DNA from: Morinoia aosen
Taxonomy: Eukaryota > Arthropoda > Malacostraca > Amphipoda > Talitridae
NCBI GenBank assembly: GCA_030386875.1
Contig: CM059572.1
Location: 38,747,732 to 38,811,731 of the forward strand
Direction of reading: 5' to 3'
Length of the DNA stretch: 64,000 nt
Made by a program: the position numbers and the translations under genes. The notes beneath the pieces were generated by a model, which had not been told where the DNA came from, ran no database searches, and worked only from the letters and a program-made list of their open reading frames with translations. Shown here one piece after another: positions 24,871-36,569 of this stretch; the stretch's first letter is position 1, and each line of letters starts with the position of its first letter.

Positions 24871-25168
24871 TCTGTGCAGTGTGCACTGCGCTATATCTGT
24901 GTCGTGTGGACTGCGCTAGATGACTGCAGTGGCGTGTGGACTGCGTTAGATGACTGCAGTGCCGTGTAGACTGCGCTAGATTACTGCAGTGCCGTGTGGA
25001 CTGCGCTAGATGACTGCAGTGCCGTGTGGACTGCGCTAGCTGACTGCAGTGCCGTGTGGACTGCGCTAGCTGACTGCAGTGCCGTGTGGACTGCGCTAGA
25101 TGACTTCAGTGCCGTGTGGACTGCGCTAGATGACTGCAGTGCCGTGTGGACTGCGCTAGATCACTTCA
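24871..25168. repeat. 30-bp minisatellite, about nine units
   Basis: Units of exactly 30 bp, GCCGTGTGGACTGCGCTAGA plus TGACTGCAGT, run from 24901 to 25168, with a decayed half-unit upstream from 24871. Variation between units is limited to a few point changes (AGA/AGC, TGACT/TTACT/TCACT, CTGCAG/CTTCAG). Because 30 is a multiple of three, one frame reads a ten-residue peptide repeat (VWTALDDCSA), but the third unit breaks it with a stop (GTGTAGACT). A protein is therefore unlikely. Confidence 0.95.
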
Positions 25169-27109
25169 CAGAGTATTTCTGCGTGATCATGTGTAATCGT
25201 TAGTCGTGTCAACCTCATTATTGTCCGGCAATTGTGAACTTAATTTTTATCTTACGATGTGTTACTCATCAACGCAGCCGTTGATAGCATTGCTGCTCGA
25301 TTAACGTGTTGCTCGATGTTTAGCGTTCTCTGTTGCTACGGATATCTTGACATTCCGTTGTAAGGCCTTCAAGATCTCCTGTTTCTTTCGACAAGCTAAA
25401 TTATTCAGCTTAGCCAGCTCGATATCGTACTTGACTAGTTCTCAACCGCATTAAAAGTTCCAACTAATTCTGTTTTCTTTTAGTTCTGAATAGCGTTGAT
25501 GGGTCTAAGATAAATTTATGTTAAGGAAATAGGCAATTGTTTCGAGCTCATCGGAGTCATAGAGTAAGTCTTGGAAACTAAAGATAAGCATCGGGTCGTA
25601 TTCACATGCACAGATGCTGCATTCTAGTGACTGAAGAGGCATACGGTTGAGCAAAATGAATTCCGGTTTGTGGGTGTGTTACTTCTGTTGTTATTCATGA
25701 AGTCTGTACGGTACATTTTAATTTTTTTACATAATATTTGATTGAACTATAAAAAAGCGGATCTTTTGAGTCAGTAAATTGCACTTGTACTCATTTCGAG
25801 GTTTTTTCTAAGACCCAATGAAGCAAGAAGTTTTCCCCTCCTTCTCTCTCACCTGAGATGCCTCACCTAGCTTCATTCTTTCATTTACCTTCGCATTAAG
25901 AAGTTCACTGCTAGTAATACGGTTCACTGAACGACTACAGTGATAAATAAATACACTATCTAGTTTAGTCTGTGACTTTGGCTTTTCCTGATTATGGCGA
26001 TATCTGTCGTAGATTATGAGCTCTCTTATAGCAGCAATTAACTCGAGTTGTCTCGTTTTTGCTGAGCGGTGGGTCAACTTTCTCGAGGTGCCGATGCTGC
26101 CATATGGTGGATTGTTCTCTTATTTAGTTAGCTTGAAGCAGATGCTGCGTTCTCGTGACGTTAACGTGGAGCATTTACTATCCCTGGAACTACAGTAGCT
26201 AAAACTGACCCTTGGTGCGTGCGTCTTGTCAAATGTCGCAAGGCGCGTATCTTTTGAGAAATCGCATCTTGTTGAGCAATCATTTGCTCCCTGTCTGTTC
26301 ACTATGAATTCTGAGTTCGTGTGTAGCTTTGTATAAGCTATGTCAAGGACGAAACGGGTGAGGTGCACAACATTTTCGGAGCCTTGGCTTTCTAGAGATA
26401 TTTTACTTAACTATGGCCAAATAATTCTTTGCCGCGTTCTTTGGTGCGCACTGCGACTCTCTAAACTCTCCTTGTATTGTACGTGCATACTCTCGCATGG
26501 TTCCTAGTTTTTGTTGGTCACAGGCACACATCTTTTGGAGACATGACTCTAAACATGCTAAGTCTCGTCAGTGCGACTCGGTATTTTGCATCGCTATCGT
26601 TAGCATGCTCTGAAAGACGAAAATTTTCAATGGCTTCATCCTCGTGTTGCTCTTCGCCCCAATTTAGCTTATGTAATGATTGCTATGTTGACGCTCTGGA
26701 AATTGGCCTGTACTGGTGTAAATTACGTAATGTTTTCTGGAAGTGTCGCATGCACGTTTGCATCATTTCACTTCTCAGGAAAGATGTTTGCCCCTGGCTG
26801 CTTGGTGTTATTTACGAAGTGTTGATAGGTGATGCTACGAATTTATCATCTTTGCTGGAGAGTATGGCGCAATTACTCCACGATTCTACATGTTACAAAA
26901 TGTAGTTTCCCTTTGCTAACGTCGCTAGTAGGTATTTTTTTACTTCTACGAGGGGTACTTTCACCTTGTCCTAATCATCTTTTTTTGATCTCGCAAAGTT
27001 GAACTGTCAAAAATGAGTGTTTGAACTTGAATGTTTACTTTAGTTTTGTTTGAGTTTCATTACGTCCATAAGTAACAAGTTCTTTTCAATCTACCGCCTA
27101 TCAAACTTT

Positions 27110-27179
27110 CATAGCCTCTAATACTTGATTTATTTCATAGCTTCTTCTTCTTTCATAGCTTCTAATACTTGATTTATTC
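27110..27179. repeat. 26-bp direct duplication, period 44
   Basis: CATAGCCTCTAATACTTGAT (27110) recurs as CATAGCTTCTAATACTTGAT (27154), each followed by TTATT. The units are separated by TCTTC-rich sequence. Confidence 0.85.
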
Positions 27180-28278
27180 GCTACGTGTTGTGGCGCGTCA
27201 CTTAGCAAAATGAACGTCAACGAACTTCTGCTGCCCCTGCACCGCCACGACGCGGTGAAGTGTGAGAAAATCCGGCCCCTGGTGGGGCAACTGCAAGTCC
27301 CTTCCTCTGATCTCCTCATTATGCTGCTGACTCATGCGGTGCTGCGGTGTGGGTGCCTCTCTTGCGGCAGCCCTCGGGACAATTCCCCCCTTGTTCTCGC
27401 TCATTAGTGCGCCTCCATCGCTGTACTCCTCTCGTGGTGTCCGCCGTACTGCGTAGCTCGATCTCCCCAGCCGCGGCCTCAGCGTTTCCGGAGCTGTCAT
27501 ATTGTGGATGAATTTATTTATGTCATCGATGTGAATATCGAATTGAGCAAATACGGCTATGCAAACATATGGTGGATTATCGAGATTTTTGATGCGGGAG
27601 ACGTAAAAGAAGATCGATTCTTTTGAAATGAAGTCAACGATTTGTCCAGTTCTTATTGTTCGAGAATTCATCAGGAAATGTCAGGAAGCATGCGCTCGTA
27701 GTTGCGTGTCAGGTCATACGTTTCCAAAGGAGAGATTCGAATCTTAAAGAGAAGAAAAGACAGACCGTGACGGGAATGGACTCGTTTAATTTATACCATT
27801 TGAATGCGTAAGTCATGCTCCGTCCCTCATGTCCTGACGTTCGTCCTTGTCGTAAGGATGAGTCGAGCCTGGCTGGCCTTACAATTAACGCCGCTACTGC
27901 CGCGCGCAGCACTGAAGGGATAAGTCGTCATTCGGGAACCCTGAATTACCTCAACCCCATTTGGAAACCCTTGGTTAACCGTCCACGGTTGAGTTAAATT
28001 TTCATTACCGAAAACGATTCATGTGTGTTTATGATTTCCATTTAGAATAATACTGCTTTCACTGATTGCATAAAACTTGTTGTTCTATTTGAAGTTGTGG
28101 ATTTTCTGTGCTCTTTCCAGCATTTTTGACTATATCGATGTTAGTTTTGACGTTTGGTAGTACGCTATCCTTTACAGTGTATGGAAAGGTTGCGTAGTGT
28201 AGCGTATTTTTCGTCGTGCCGTTGCAAAGTCTCTAAAATAACACTGACGTGTCAAGACATTCATTGAATAAGTTGATT

Positions 28279-28295
28279 GGGGGGGGGGGGGGGGG
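28279..28295. repeat. (G)17 homopolymer
   Basis: Seventeen consecutive G residues on the plus strand. A run this long could fold as a G-quadruplex, and its length is prone to sequencing error. Confidence 0.9.
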
Positions 28296-28419
28296 TTAAT
28301 TTTGCGAAGCAAATAGCTAATCTCAACCATGCGTGTACGTACACTGAACATAGCTCAGCTATTTCCTTCAGACAACACCTCCATTGATCGACTGTCACCA
28401 GACAGCTGTAATTTTTAGT

Positions 28420-28474
28420 TAATAACATCGCTGCCGTTATGTTTCACTAATAACATCGCTGCCGTTATGTTTCA
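28420..28474. repeat. Two-unit 28-bp tandem duplication
   Basis: TAATAACATCGCTGCCGTTA plus TGTTTCA occurs at 28420 and again at 28448 with no mismatch, so the duplication is recent. Confidence 0.95.
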
Positions 28475-28796
28475 TATTTTCTTGTAAAGTTTCACCAATT
28501 TTCACTTCAATCGTTCTTATTAAGTTTGATTTTCGCACAATTGGGCTGTTAAAATTCATTTTTGCCATGCTCCTGAGGTACTTGGCGAACACTTTTGAAT
28601 CTGCTGGTTGGATGTTGCTAGTTATCGTTCCCAGTCACTTATGAATGATGATCCACTCCAGCATTTCCGTTTCCTGAACCGTGGCATATTTACGGAATGT
28701 ATGGTTCCATTTGGGCGCATATTTCCTGTGCGTAAATACTAATGCGAATTTCCGTCTAAGCATTTGACATCGAATTGCGTTTGCGTGAAGACACGC

Positions 28797-28810
28797 GGGG
28801 GGGGGGGGGG
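28797..28810. repeat. (G)14 homopolymer
   Basis: Fourteen consecutive G residues about 500 bp from the 17-G run, on the same strand. Confidence 0.9.
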
Positions 28811-29208
28811 AATATTTACGCGTATTCTAATTATGGTTTTACGTATAGTTTATTCGGGTGTATTTAGATACATGGTACGATCAACAGTAGGTACTATTCA
28901 TTTTTATTATTCTAAGTTCGAAGTTGGGAGATTTCAATACATTGATAATGAATTAAAAGCTCACCTTTGTGCGTTAATTTTCTGTGTATTCCAACTGAAA
29001 ATAGTTTAAACTTAATTGATTTACTCTAAATTTTTTTATTTTATTCTTTTTAGTAATAGCTTTTTTTTTCATATGTTTTATATATTTTTTCAGATGGCGT
29101 TCACAGATCCGTAACTTCTCTCCTCTCTCCCAGAGCTGGTGAGTTGAGCAGTGCCCACCTGTAGCCGGAACTCAGCAAAAAGATGGTTGAGGCATGGCTG
29201 TTGTTTAC

Positions 29209-29512
29209 AGGGGGAGAGTGTGAGCTCCGAGCTGAGAGTTATTTAGGCCTTCTTTTTGTTGAAATAAAATGTTTTTGTTTTGTTCAGGAGCATTTTTTTG
29301 GTTCACTGCTGTCTGGTTTTTCAGCACCTACTTCTTTCTTCTTCGACTTTTATTTTGTTTCCTAAACTTGTCTCTCATCTGGCTGTTTTTATGCATCTTG
29401 TGCATAGATTCCGCATTCCCTCATCTCAATACTAAATGGTGTTTTCCTCCTTCCACTATTTGGATCACCTTTGTTGCGGGTGGGGAGGCTTAAACTAATA
29501 TCTAATCTAATT
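29209..29512 (+). mobile_element. SINE-A copy, 5' truncated
   Basis: Similarity starts at ACAGGGGGAGAGTGTGAG, so the hairpin head is absent, while body and tail (TAATATCTAATCTAAT) are present. Loss of only the 5' end is the usual mark of incomplete reverse transcription. The bases TTTACAG occur at both edges and may be a short target duplication. Confidence 0.82.
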
Positions 29513-29519
29513 TACAGTT

Positions 29520-32500
29520 GATTTACCACACCAATAAAATTGTTTACTCCATTTGCTGTGGAAACTAGTTCTACCACACTATGCAGCTGTGGGTTGCTGC
29601 AACATTTATTCCATTACTTCGGAGTTGTATTTGCATACCATGCGCTGTACAGCGTCAACTGTAACATAGCATTCGGATAGCCTGGACCGATTTCTAAACA
29701 TTAGATGAATTGCGGAAAAAATACTCGCCGCATCGTACAGAAGAAGCATGATACAGCAACATTGTGCTATGGTGCATTCGGGCCGCGCTCGTTTTCAGCA
29801 CCATGCGAGCACCTGATGTTGTTTAATGCGCTGTGCAACGCCTCGCACAAGTGCTGCAGCATTCCTCTGCTGGAATTTTCCCTATCGCTCGTGACAATGC
29901 AGCGGTACGCCCTGGCGGGTGGCTTTTCCCTGCACTAATTTCGCCAGGCCCGACCTGCCACTTAGGGCGAGGGGGAATTGTGTCCATGTATGCAAGGACC
30001 GTAAACACTGAGGCATGCGTAGGGTCGGAAACGTGTTTTGTTTCTTGGAGTCCCGCTGGGACGTTGTAAAGTATAACCGTCGGTATGTGATTAGCTCGGG
30101 TTGATGTAGATAGTTATTAATGCATTAAAAATATAGTTGGTTCTAAGTATCAATTTTGAAGGAGTAGTTAGTTCTACTTTTAAATATTTGGTAGGTGAGA
30201 GCTGGTTTAAAAATAATGATGGAGTAGAAGTCTGCAGCTCCGCGCCCCGACTCGTCTCCGGAGCTGCCAGCTCGTGTCGTTTTCGTGATCCTCTTGTTTC
30301 ATCGTTGCGCATGTATATTTCGAAATGTAATTTATTTCTTTTATCTGTCGTGACGTTTGATTTCGCCACTTAAATATATTTTCATTAATAAAGACGTGAC
30401 TTTATTGTCCTCGCCTTGATTTTAATTGATTGATAGTCTGCCACCACCCATTATGGGAAATTTATTTTATTATGAAATCAATGAATTAACATGATTTGGT
30501 AACGTTTACATGCCTTCTATGCCTTGTCTCATCTTTCCAGAACACAGGAGAATAATACACTCTTGTGAACTACATGGGTAAATTTACTTCCTAAGAATTA
30601 ATTGAACGCGCAATACAAATATTGGAGCATTTACTATATAAACTTCACTTGCTATACCTAAATATATAACAGTGTTCTACGTACTGAGGTACTGATTCGG
30701 ATTTGTTTTACATATGAACGTAAACGTAACGTAAAACGTAAAAGTACAATCACCTCACAATTTTTTCTACCATCAATTCCTGTTGTATGAATCACATCTG
30801 TAACTTCTTGCGTTTTAAGGCGGAATCTTCATAATGCAGCACAGACTGCATTGCGTCTTTTCAGAAATCCATTATAAGTCCTCTCTACGCCGGGATTTTT
30901 TCTCGCCAAGTTATCGCAGAGTGCTTACGTGCTACCTGAGAGCTTCTCGTCGCATTTTTTCAATATTTAACCCTGCAAAAAAGTAAGAGCCTACAGTACA
31001 TTAGCCGCTGTCTAGTCACCGTGTGCGTGCTCCAGCAGTCCCGCCATTTCCTCCTATCTCTTCTCTGTGCTGCATTCCCTGCCTTCTTCCAAACTGTGGG
31101 ATTAAGCTATCAATGCAAGGATAATTCATCGATGCAAGCTTATCTTCTTTAATTTAAAATTGGAACATTTGCTTGGTTTATTGGCCTATTTTGTTGAAGA
31201 TGAATTTGGTTGCTGTCAAACTTGTGTGTAGGTAATTCATTTGGTGTAGATTATTGTCGCTGCTAAAATGCTGGTGATACCGGTGCAAAATTTAAATTTT
31301 CTGTTGTAAATTTTAGTTTGCAGGCTTACCCCAATTGCAGAACGCGTGAATTCGTCAGGAACAGTTTTAAAAACATACTCAAAAATTTATATTTATCGTA
31401 ACTGGCGAGCAGCGTTCATTTTAATCTCCCTGTTCACTAAAAGCTCAAAGACGTATCTAAATGCGTACAAAAGTGCACTAGCGTTGCCCCTCGTGTTGCT
31501 AGATCTATTGAGTGCATTGTGTTGACCCTATTTGTGCGATTGCTGCTCTCTGTACAGCTGTGTGAGCAGCTGCAGGTGGGGCCATATCACAGATTTATCA
31601 ATTTTAGTGACCGGAAAATGTAAGGCTGCATCTCAAATATGTGTGAGCCAGAATATCGTTCTAGAGCAGAGGTTCTCTCAGCCAGGGGTAAATTTACCCT
31701 TGGTTGAAGTCAATTTCGGCCTTGAGTATTTAGTACATAAAGCTGAGGGTATCAATGATGGAGAAAAGGTTGAGAATGGCTGTCTTAGAGTCTTGAGAAA
31801 ATGAATAACTTGACGCGAACACGCTAATGAGGAAGAGTATACTCAATGAGTACGCGTGATGCTAAGAGAAATTGACTCACTCGGAGGCAGCTGCCCAGAC
31901 CCCCCCCCCCTCCGTAAATTGAGTTCCCCATGTAAGAGTGCATGTTTCGCATGCTCGTGGCGCTTGTTGATTGCGTCGCTTGGCCGGCCGTCCGGAAAGA
32001 AGAGTTTAGCTGTGATAAAAGCTGTGATTCAGAACCTCGTATTGGCGCTCAGAGCTTGTAACGGTCAAATTTCTTCGCCCCCTGTTACGAATTCCGGCTA
32101 TTTTATTTCGATAAGAGATGCCACGCTATCTGTACTTTTATGGTATTTTTCTATTACAACGGTGCTGTTAAAGGTTCTGCACAATTCACAGCAGTTAATT
32201 TTTGTGCATTTGCATTGGATTAGTTAATGTTCGCAGAGGAGATGTGTAGTCTGATCTCATGACAAACGGTTTGCTCATGATCCGTGAGTTAGCACAACAG
32301 CTTTGTTCAAGTCCACACTTATTGAATTGAACTTATGAGAATCTATTTTATTAGCTTTGCTTGTTCAAGTACAGTATACAAACGTGCTGAAATAAATCTT
32401 ACGGCTATTTCGATAAGAGGAGGGGTGTTAATACCAGCAGACACAACTTGAGGCTATGTAATTTTGTAGCCGCCCTTTTTTTACATTAGTAGTGACCATG

Positions 32501-33578
32501 TATGTGAAGCTGGATGCCAGCGTGCTGTGGCCTGCGTTGCACTGGGCGCAGGATGCAGCGTGAGTTACATGTTTGAGACGCCCGTACGCAGCCACCTGTG
32601 CTGCTTTACGCGAGACGATGTGCCATCAACTGCACAGCTTCGTGATGTGAGCAATGAAAAAACAGCAGAAGAAGGAAATAAGCGAGATGAATTACTTGAA
32701 GCTCACATGCAGATAAAATGGCCATCAGTCGGCTCACTACCCACTGGTCTGCGCGAGAGCGTTCCAGACGCCCGCTGTGCTGGCCAGGACTCGACTTCCG
32801 GGTTGTCTTCACATCCTCGACGTGATGACGAGTTTCAGGGATGCCGCTGGTGGCAGTCGCTAACCACCACCGCGGCATCAAGCTTGGCATCATCTTCGGC
32901 CTTACTATCAAAAACTTGAACCATTTGGAAGAATAAGTGGCGCGCTTCATGAAATGCTATTAAAAAGGTCAGGGAACTGAAGCCTGTAATTTTAAGGAAT
33001 GTGACTGGAGCTTGGCATCGATTTTTAAATCCTACTGGACTTGTGCTTCCACGTTTAGGGTTTTGTGATGCGTCGCGGAAATATCGGGTTGGAAAACAAG
33101 GAGCGGCTTACTACCTCGCCCATGAAGCTTATTCGCTACAAAGGAGTATACTTATGTCGCGTGAACAAGGTAATCAGGAAAAAAAATATTAGCATGCATA
33201 GTATGAATTCGATGCTAATTTTTCAGGTTGTGCAAGTATGTTTTGTCATACAAATGTTCAAGGATGTTTATGGGGTTGATCTGCTGAACATTGTGTGTCC
33301 GATGAAGTTTAAAGTATCGAACGAGAAGGTAGTCATTCTTCATTATTCTCAAAAGCTGGTGTTCTTTTATTAACCTATGCTGCGCTCATGGATTATAAGT
33401 GCTCTCTCATGATTGCTGGAATAAATATCAAGTGATCCTATTGCAATTCTCGGACTGCTAGAACATCTACGCCTGCCTTTAGGAACAGGACCTCATTGCA
33501 CGCATGTAATCTGATTCACATCGCTTCCTTCACTGTACGCAGCAAGTGTTTACTTCTAACCTTAGTGCAGCTTCTGTG
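29520..33578. other. Unassigned non-coding DNA, about 4 kb
   Basis: No gene is recognised. A C-run of 11 lies at 31900-31910. The 130-codon plus frame at 32527-32919 and the 114-codon minus frame at 32606-32950 overlap one another and have no domain I know. The 29760-30000 patch is GC-richer, with frames on both strands. Confidence 0.5.
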
Positions 33579-33588
33579 TTAGCTTCAC

Positions 33589-33974
33589 TTCGATTATATT
33601 AGATAAGTTAGTTAAAGCATCTCTTAACGACAACAAAGGTATTCCAAAGAGAGGGAGAATGAAAACACTATTTAGTATGGAGTTATGGGAGCACAAAGTC
33701 AACGCCCATGGTGTGTTCCCACCCAAGATCCTCTGCGCATAGAAACGGTCAGTTAGTAAGGAAGATTATACAGCAAGATGAAAGTTTAAGAGAAATTTCT
33801 AGGTGTTGAGAACAGGACAGTAGTGAACCAAAAAAGAGAATTCATAACAAAATAAAAAAAGAGGTTATCTATATTAACAAGAGGAAGGTATACTTAACTT
33901 CCAATTCGAGACTTCATATTTTCTTCCCGGCAGCCCTAATTCCTGTTTGTACAAAATTATATCTTACTGAGGGG
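33589..33974 (-). mobile_element. SINE-A copy, inverted and diverged
   Basis: Read on the minus strand, it has the head CCCCTCAGTAAGATATAA, the GGTTCACTACTGTCCTG block, CCATACTAAATAGTG and a TCTAATATAAT tail. Flanks TTAGCTTCAC (33579-33588) and TTAGTTCCAC (33975-33984) match at 8 of 10, a worn target duplication. It is the only copy outside the Harbinger element in this orientation. Confidence 0.8.
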
Positions 33975-34244
33975 TTAGTTCCACATAGTTATGGATTGAA
34001 TATTACGTTTTCAACCCTGCATCTTTTCGGTTAAACTTTCTTAGTTCCCGGAAGATTTAACGAGCCTTAAAAGTTTGATCTAACGGTCGCGAAATTGGGA
34101 TGACCAGCCCCAACATCTTCTTCGCTGTTGCACGAACTGGTTGAGCCTAAGCTGGCTTGGAATTTGTCCTTACTAACTGGGCGCGCAATAAAGCTGCAGT
34201 AGCTCTAGAAAAAAATGTTGCTCCAACTTATACGACCTCGAGTT

Positions 34245-34330
34245 GTCCGCCGGGCGGCACTCACTCCAAACCCGCAGATTTGGACTCCGCCCACCTCTCT
34301 CCTTCCACCTCCGTGTTGCTACAACACATT
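34245..34330 (+). repeat. GC-rich arm, left, of an inverted pair
   Basis: It contains CGGCACTCACTCCAAACCCG then CAGATTTGGACTCCGCCCAC and the inverse of the right arm at 34695-34790 with few mismatches over about 85 bp. In the plus frame it reads PGGTHSKPADLDSAHLSPST. The right arm reads nearly the same on the minus strand. Confidence 0.85.
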
Positions 34331-34572
34331 GCCATTCGCGCCAATTATTTAACTATGTAGTACTTCTGAGGTTTATTAACCTATCTGTTCGTTATACATT
34401 TATTCTTAATCAATGCATTATAAACACTACATGTATTTAGTAAGTGGATACTACAGCGGAATACCAAAGTTAACCTGTATTAAATCATTATAATAAGTTT
34501 TGACAACGACCGCTGATGTTTGGCTATTCGACCCTCCACCTCGGGACGCAAAAACAGTCATTTTTAAACTTT

Positions 34573-34687
34573 TTTAAGTTAACCTTAAACTAACTGAACT
34601 TGGCCTAACCTTACCCAACCTAACCTAACTTAACCTAACCTCTTAACCTAACTTAACTTAACCTAACCTAAATAAATTTAACCTAAC
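34573..34687. repeat. Degenerate CCTAA (TTAGG-like) tract
   Basis: Repeated AACCTAACCTAACTTAACCT units with TTAAC variants fill about 110 bp between the two inverted GC-rich arms. CCTAA is the complement of TTAGG, the telomere repeat of many arthropods. The tract is imperfect, and AACCT-type runs also occur inside foldback elements, so an interstitial telomere origin is only possible. Confidence 0.6.
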
Positions 34688-34694
34688 GTTTCTG

Positions 34695-34790
34695 TAGCTG
34701 CTCGGAGGTGGTGCTGTAGCTGCTTGGAGGTGGAGGGGGAGGGGTGGGCGGCGTCCAAATCTGCGGGTTTGGAGTGTGTGCCGCCGGGCG
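34695..34790 (-). repeat. GC-rich arm, right, of an inverted pair
   Basis: It is the reverse complement of the left arm at 34245-34330. On the minus strand it reads PGGTHSKPADLDAAHPSPST, and it also carries a tandem AGCTGCTCGGAGGTGG-type duplication. No target duplication could be placed at the outer ends. Confidence 0.85.
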
Positions 34791-34979
34791 CAGCGCCGCT
34801 AAAGCCCATATGAGACGGTGGCAAAAAGTGTGAACATTTGCGCGTAGCATCGCTAGCTCCTCCCATTTCCTCTCTTTCTGTCGCAACTCTGCTCTCTATG
34901 GCCGTGTTCGAACTTACACGAGTGTGGAAATCCGTGATCGCGCTCTGCACGATACGGCGAACATGCACGCCGACGCTGT

Positions 34980-36390
34980 CTCAGTAGCTAGCCAGGCTTC
35001 GTATGAGAAGGATGTCTGCGATAAGTTGTTCTCTCCCTTCACCTCCGCCGCTGGCTGACTGGTGCAGGCGGTCGACCATATTATTTATAGAAATTCTCAG
35101 AACACACCCATGTTTATGTAGAGAGATAAGTAGCGAGTATAGAGATAGATCTCTACGAAAAATAGCACTAAACAACATCTTTAAAGAAATGAAGCCAGAG
35201 ATTGAATTAACTCCAGAGTAAATAAATAAATACACTTCAGTCGCAGTTCAGGCAGGAAAACAAAACTAAAAAGATTCCCAGAAATCAGGTACAGGAACTG
35301 ATGAAATGGTATTCCCAAATTGCGATTCCCATTTCCAATAGTATTCCCATTCTTAGACGAAGGTGACATTCATTGCGCCTCTTCTTCGTCATTGTATGAA
35401 ATACTTCATTCTCAGCCCAATGTAGGTAACAAGTTAGTTCTTCCACATGTATTATTACTTCTCTTGTTTCCTGCATAAAAATTACTATTATGATTTTTTT
35501 TTCGGAAGTTCGAAATCGCAGTTACATTATGCAGAAGTAAAAAATGACGGAAACTAGCATGTATACGCTATTTGTACTTTTTCAGGAGAGTAAGTGTTCT
35601 AGTGTAAATTTATACTGTACCGCTATGTACAAATTTTCAATTCGTTTCTCTAATACTCATATTTATTATTGTTCAAAATACAGTCAGTACAGTGTTAAAG
35701 TTTGTATGTCAGCCTGATGACTAAACCAAGCATTAAATAATCGAACTAAGTATATAAAATGTGGTGATAGTCATTTCTTCACTTACATCAGAGCTATTTT
35801 AATGTACGATGCAGTATTATTAAAGATGGTACCTGCTCTTAAAATTAGAGTTACCTGTACCAATGCACATGCTGCAATTGTGTGTACAAGTGCCTCAGTA
35901 TTACCAGTATTGGATGTTTTTCATATTTACGACAATCAATCTGCATTCCACCGTGCAAAAAAAACCTTCAATTGCAATCAAGCGTAGTTGCTTGCATTCA
36001 CGGGCGCCACGCATTCCACACTAGTTGTTAATCATATATATTTGACGCAGATATTGAGCCATATTAATTTCATAATTCTTTTCTAAATGGTATATATATA
36101 ATGGTATATATATTTTGCTGGTATCAGAACCCCTAAAATAATAATAATGCATTTAATTAACCATGTTTTAATTTTGAATTTCTGTGAATTAACCGTCGAA
36201 AATGAACATGACTTGAAAGACATGTATTGGTGAATAAAATAATGAAAACAAATCCAGCTTCTGATTTCCGTGCGCTACTGCGCGCCATGTCTGTGGCCGG
36301 CCAACACCGTCTCGTGTAATAACATTGCAGTGTGTTGGTGACGGCGGCCGCCATGACTTCGGAGAAGAGAGCGCATCTCTCGCACTCATG
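34980..36390. other. Unassigned non-coding DNA
   Basis: No gene is recognised. The region is AT-rich, with a short TATATA tract at 36088-36112. Confidence 0.55.
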
Positions 36391-36445
36391 AGTGCCACTT
36401 CTTGCCACCGTCTCATACGGGCTTAACTCTGGCGCTGGTGGGCAG

Positions 36446-36567
36446 TTGAGCTCTGCCTCGGGAGGGCAAATGGAGACAAAATCTGGCCTCCCATAAGTGT
36501 ATGCTGGTGGCAATAATTTATTGAGCTCTGCCTTGGGAGGGCAAATGGAGACAAAATCTGGCCTCCG
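36446..36567. repeat. Two-unit direct duplication, period 75
   Basis: TTGAGCTCTGCCTCGGGAGG and the 27 bases after it (36446-36492) recur at 36521-36567 with one difference (CTC/CTT). The intervening segments are also loosely related (GCTGGTGG). Confidence 0.9.
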
Positions 36568-36569
36568 CT

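Larger units (their letters stand above)
25200..29200. other. Unassigned DNA with the window's longest open frames
   Basis: Frames of 142 codons (26477-26905 plus) and 157 codons (27198-27671 minus) are the longest of the window apart from a 146-codon one at 20017-20457. With roughly 6 percent stop codons expected at this composition, about one frame of this size is expected by chance in 64 kb on six frames. I do not call them genes. Small repeats and poly-G tracts are listed separately. Confidence 0.5.

Noticed and set aside
24739-25203. Peptide repeat encoded by the 30-bp array
   Set aside because: One unit contains a stop, flanks have no coding character, and the multiple-of-three period alone explains the open frame.
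26477-26905. 142-codon plus-strand frame
   Set aside because: No domain, no convincing splice signals, and close to the length expected once by chance in 64 kb at this base composition.
32527-32950. 130- and 114-codon frames on opposite strands
   Set aside because: They overlap on both strands in a GC-richer patch and neither resembles a known protein.
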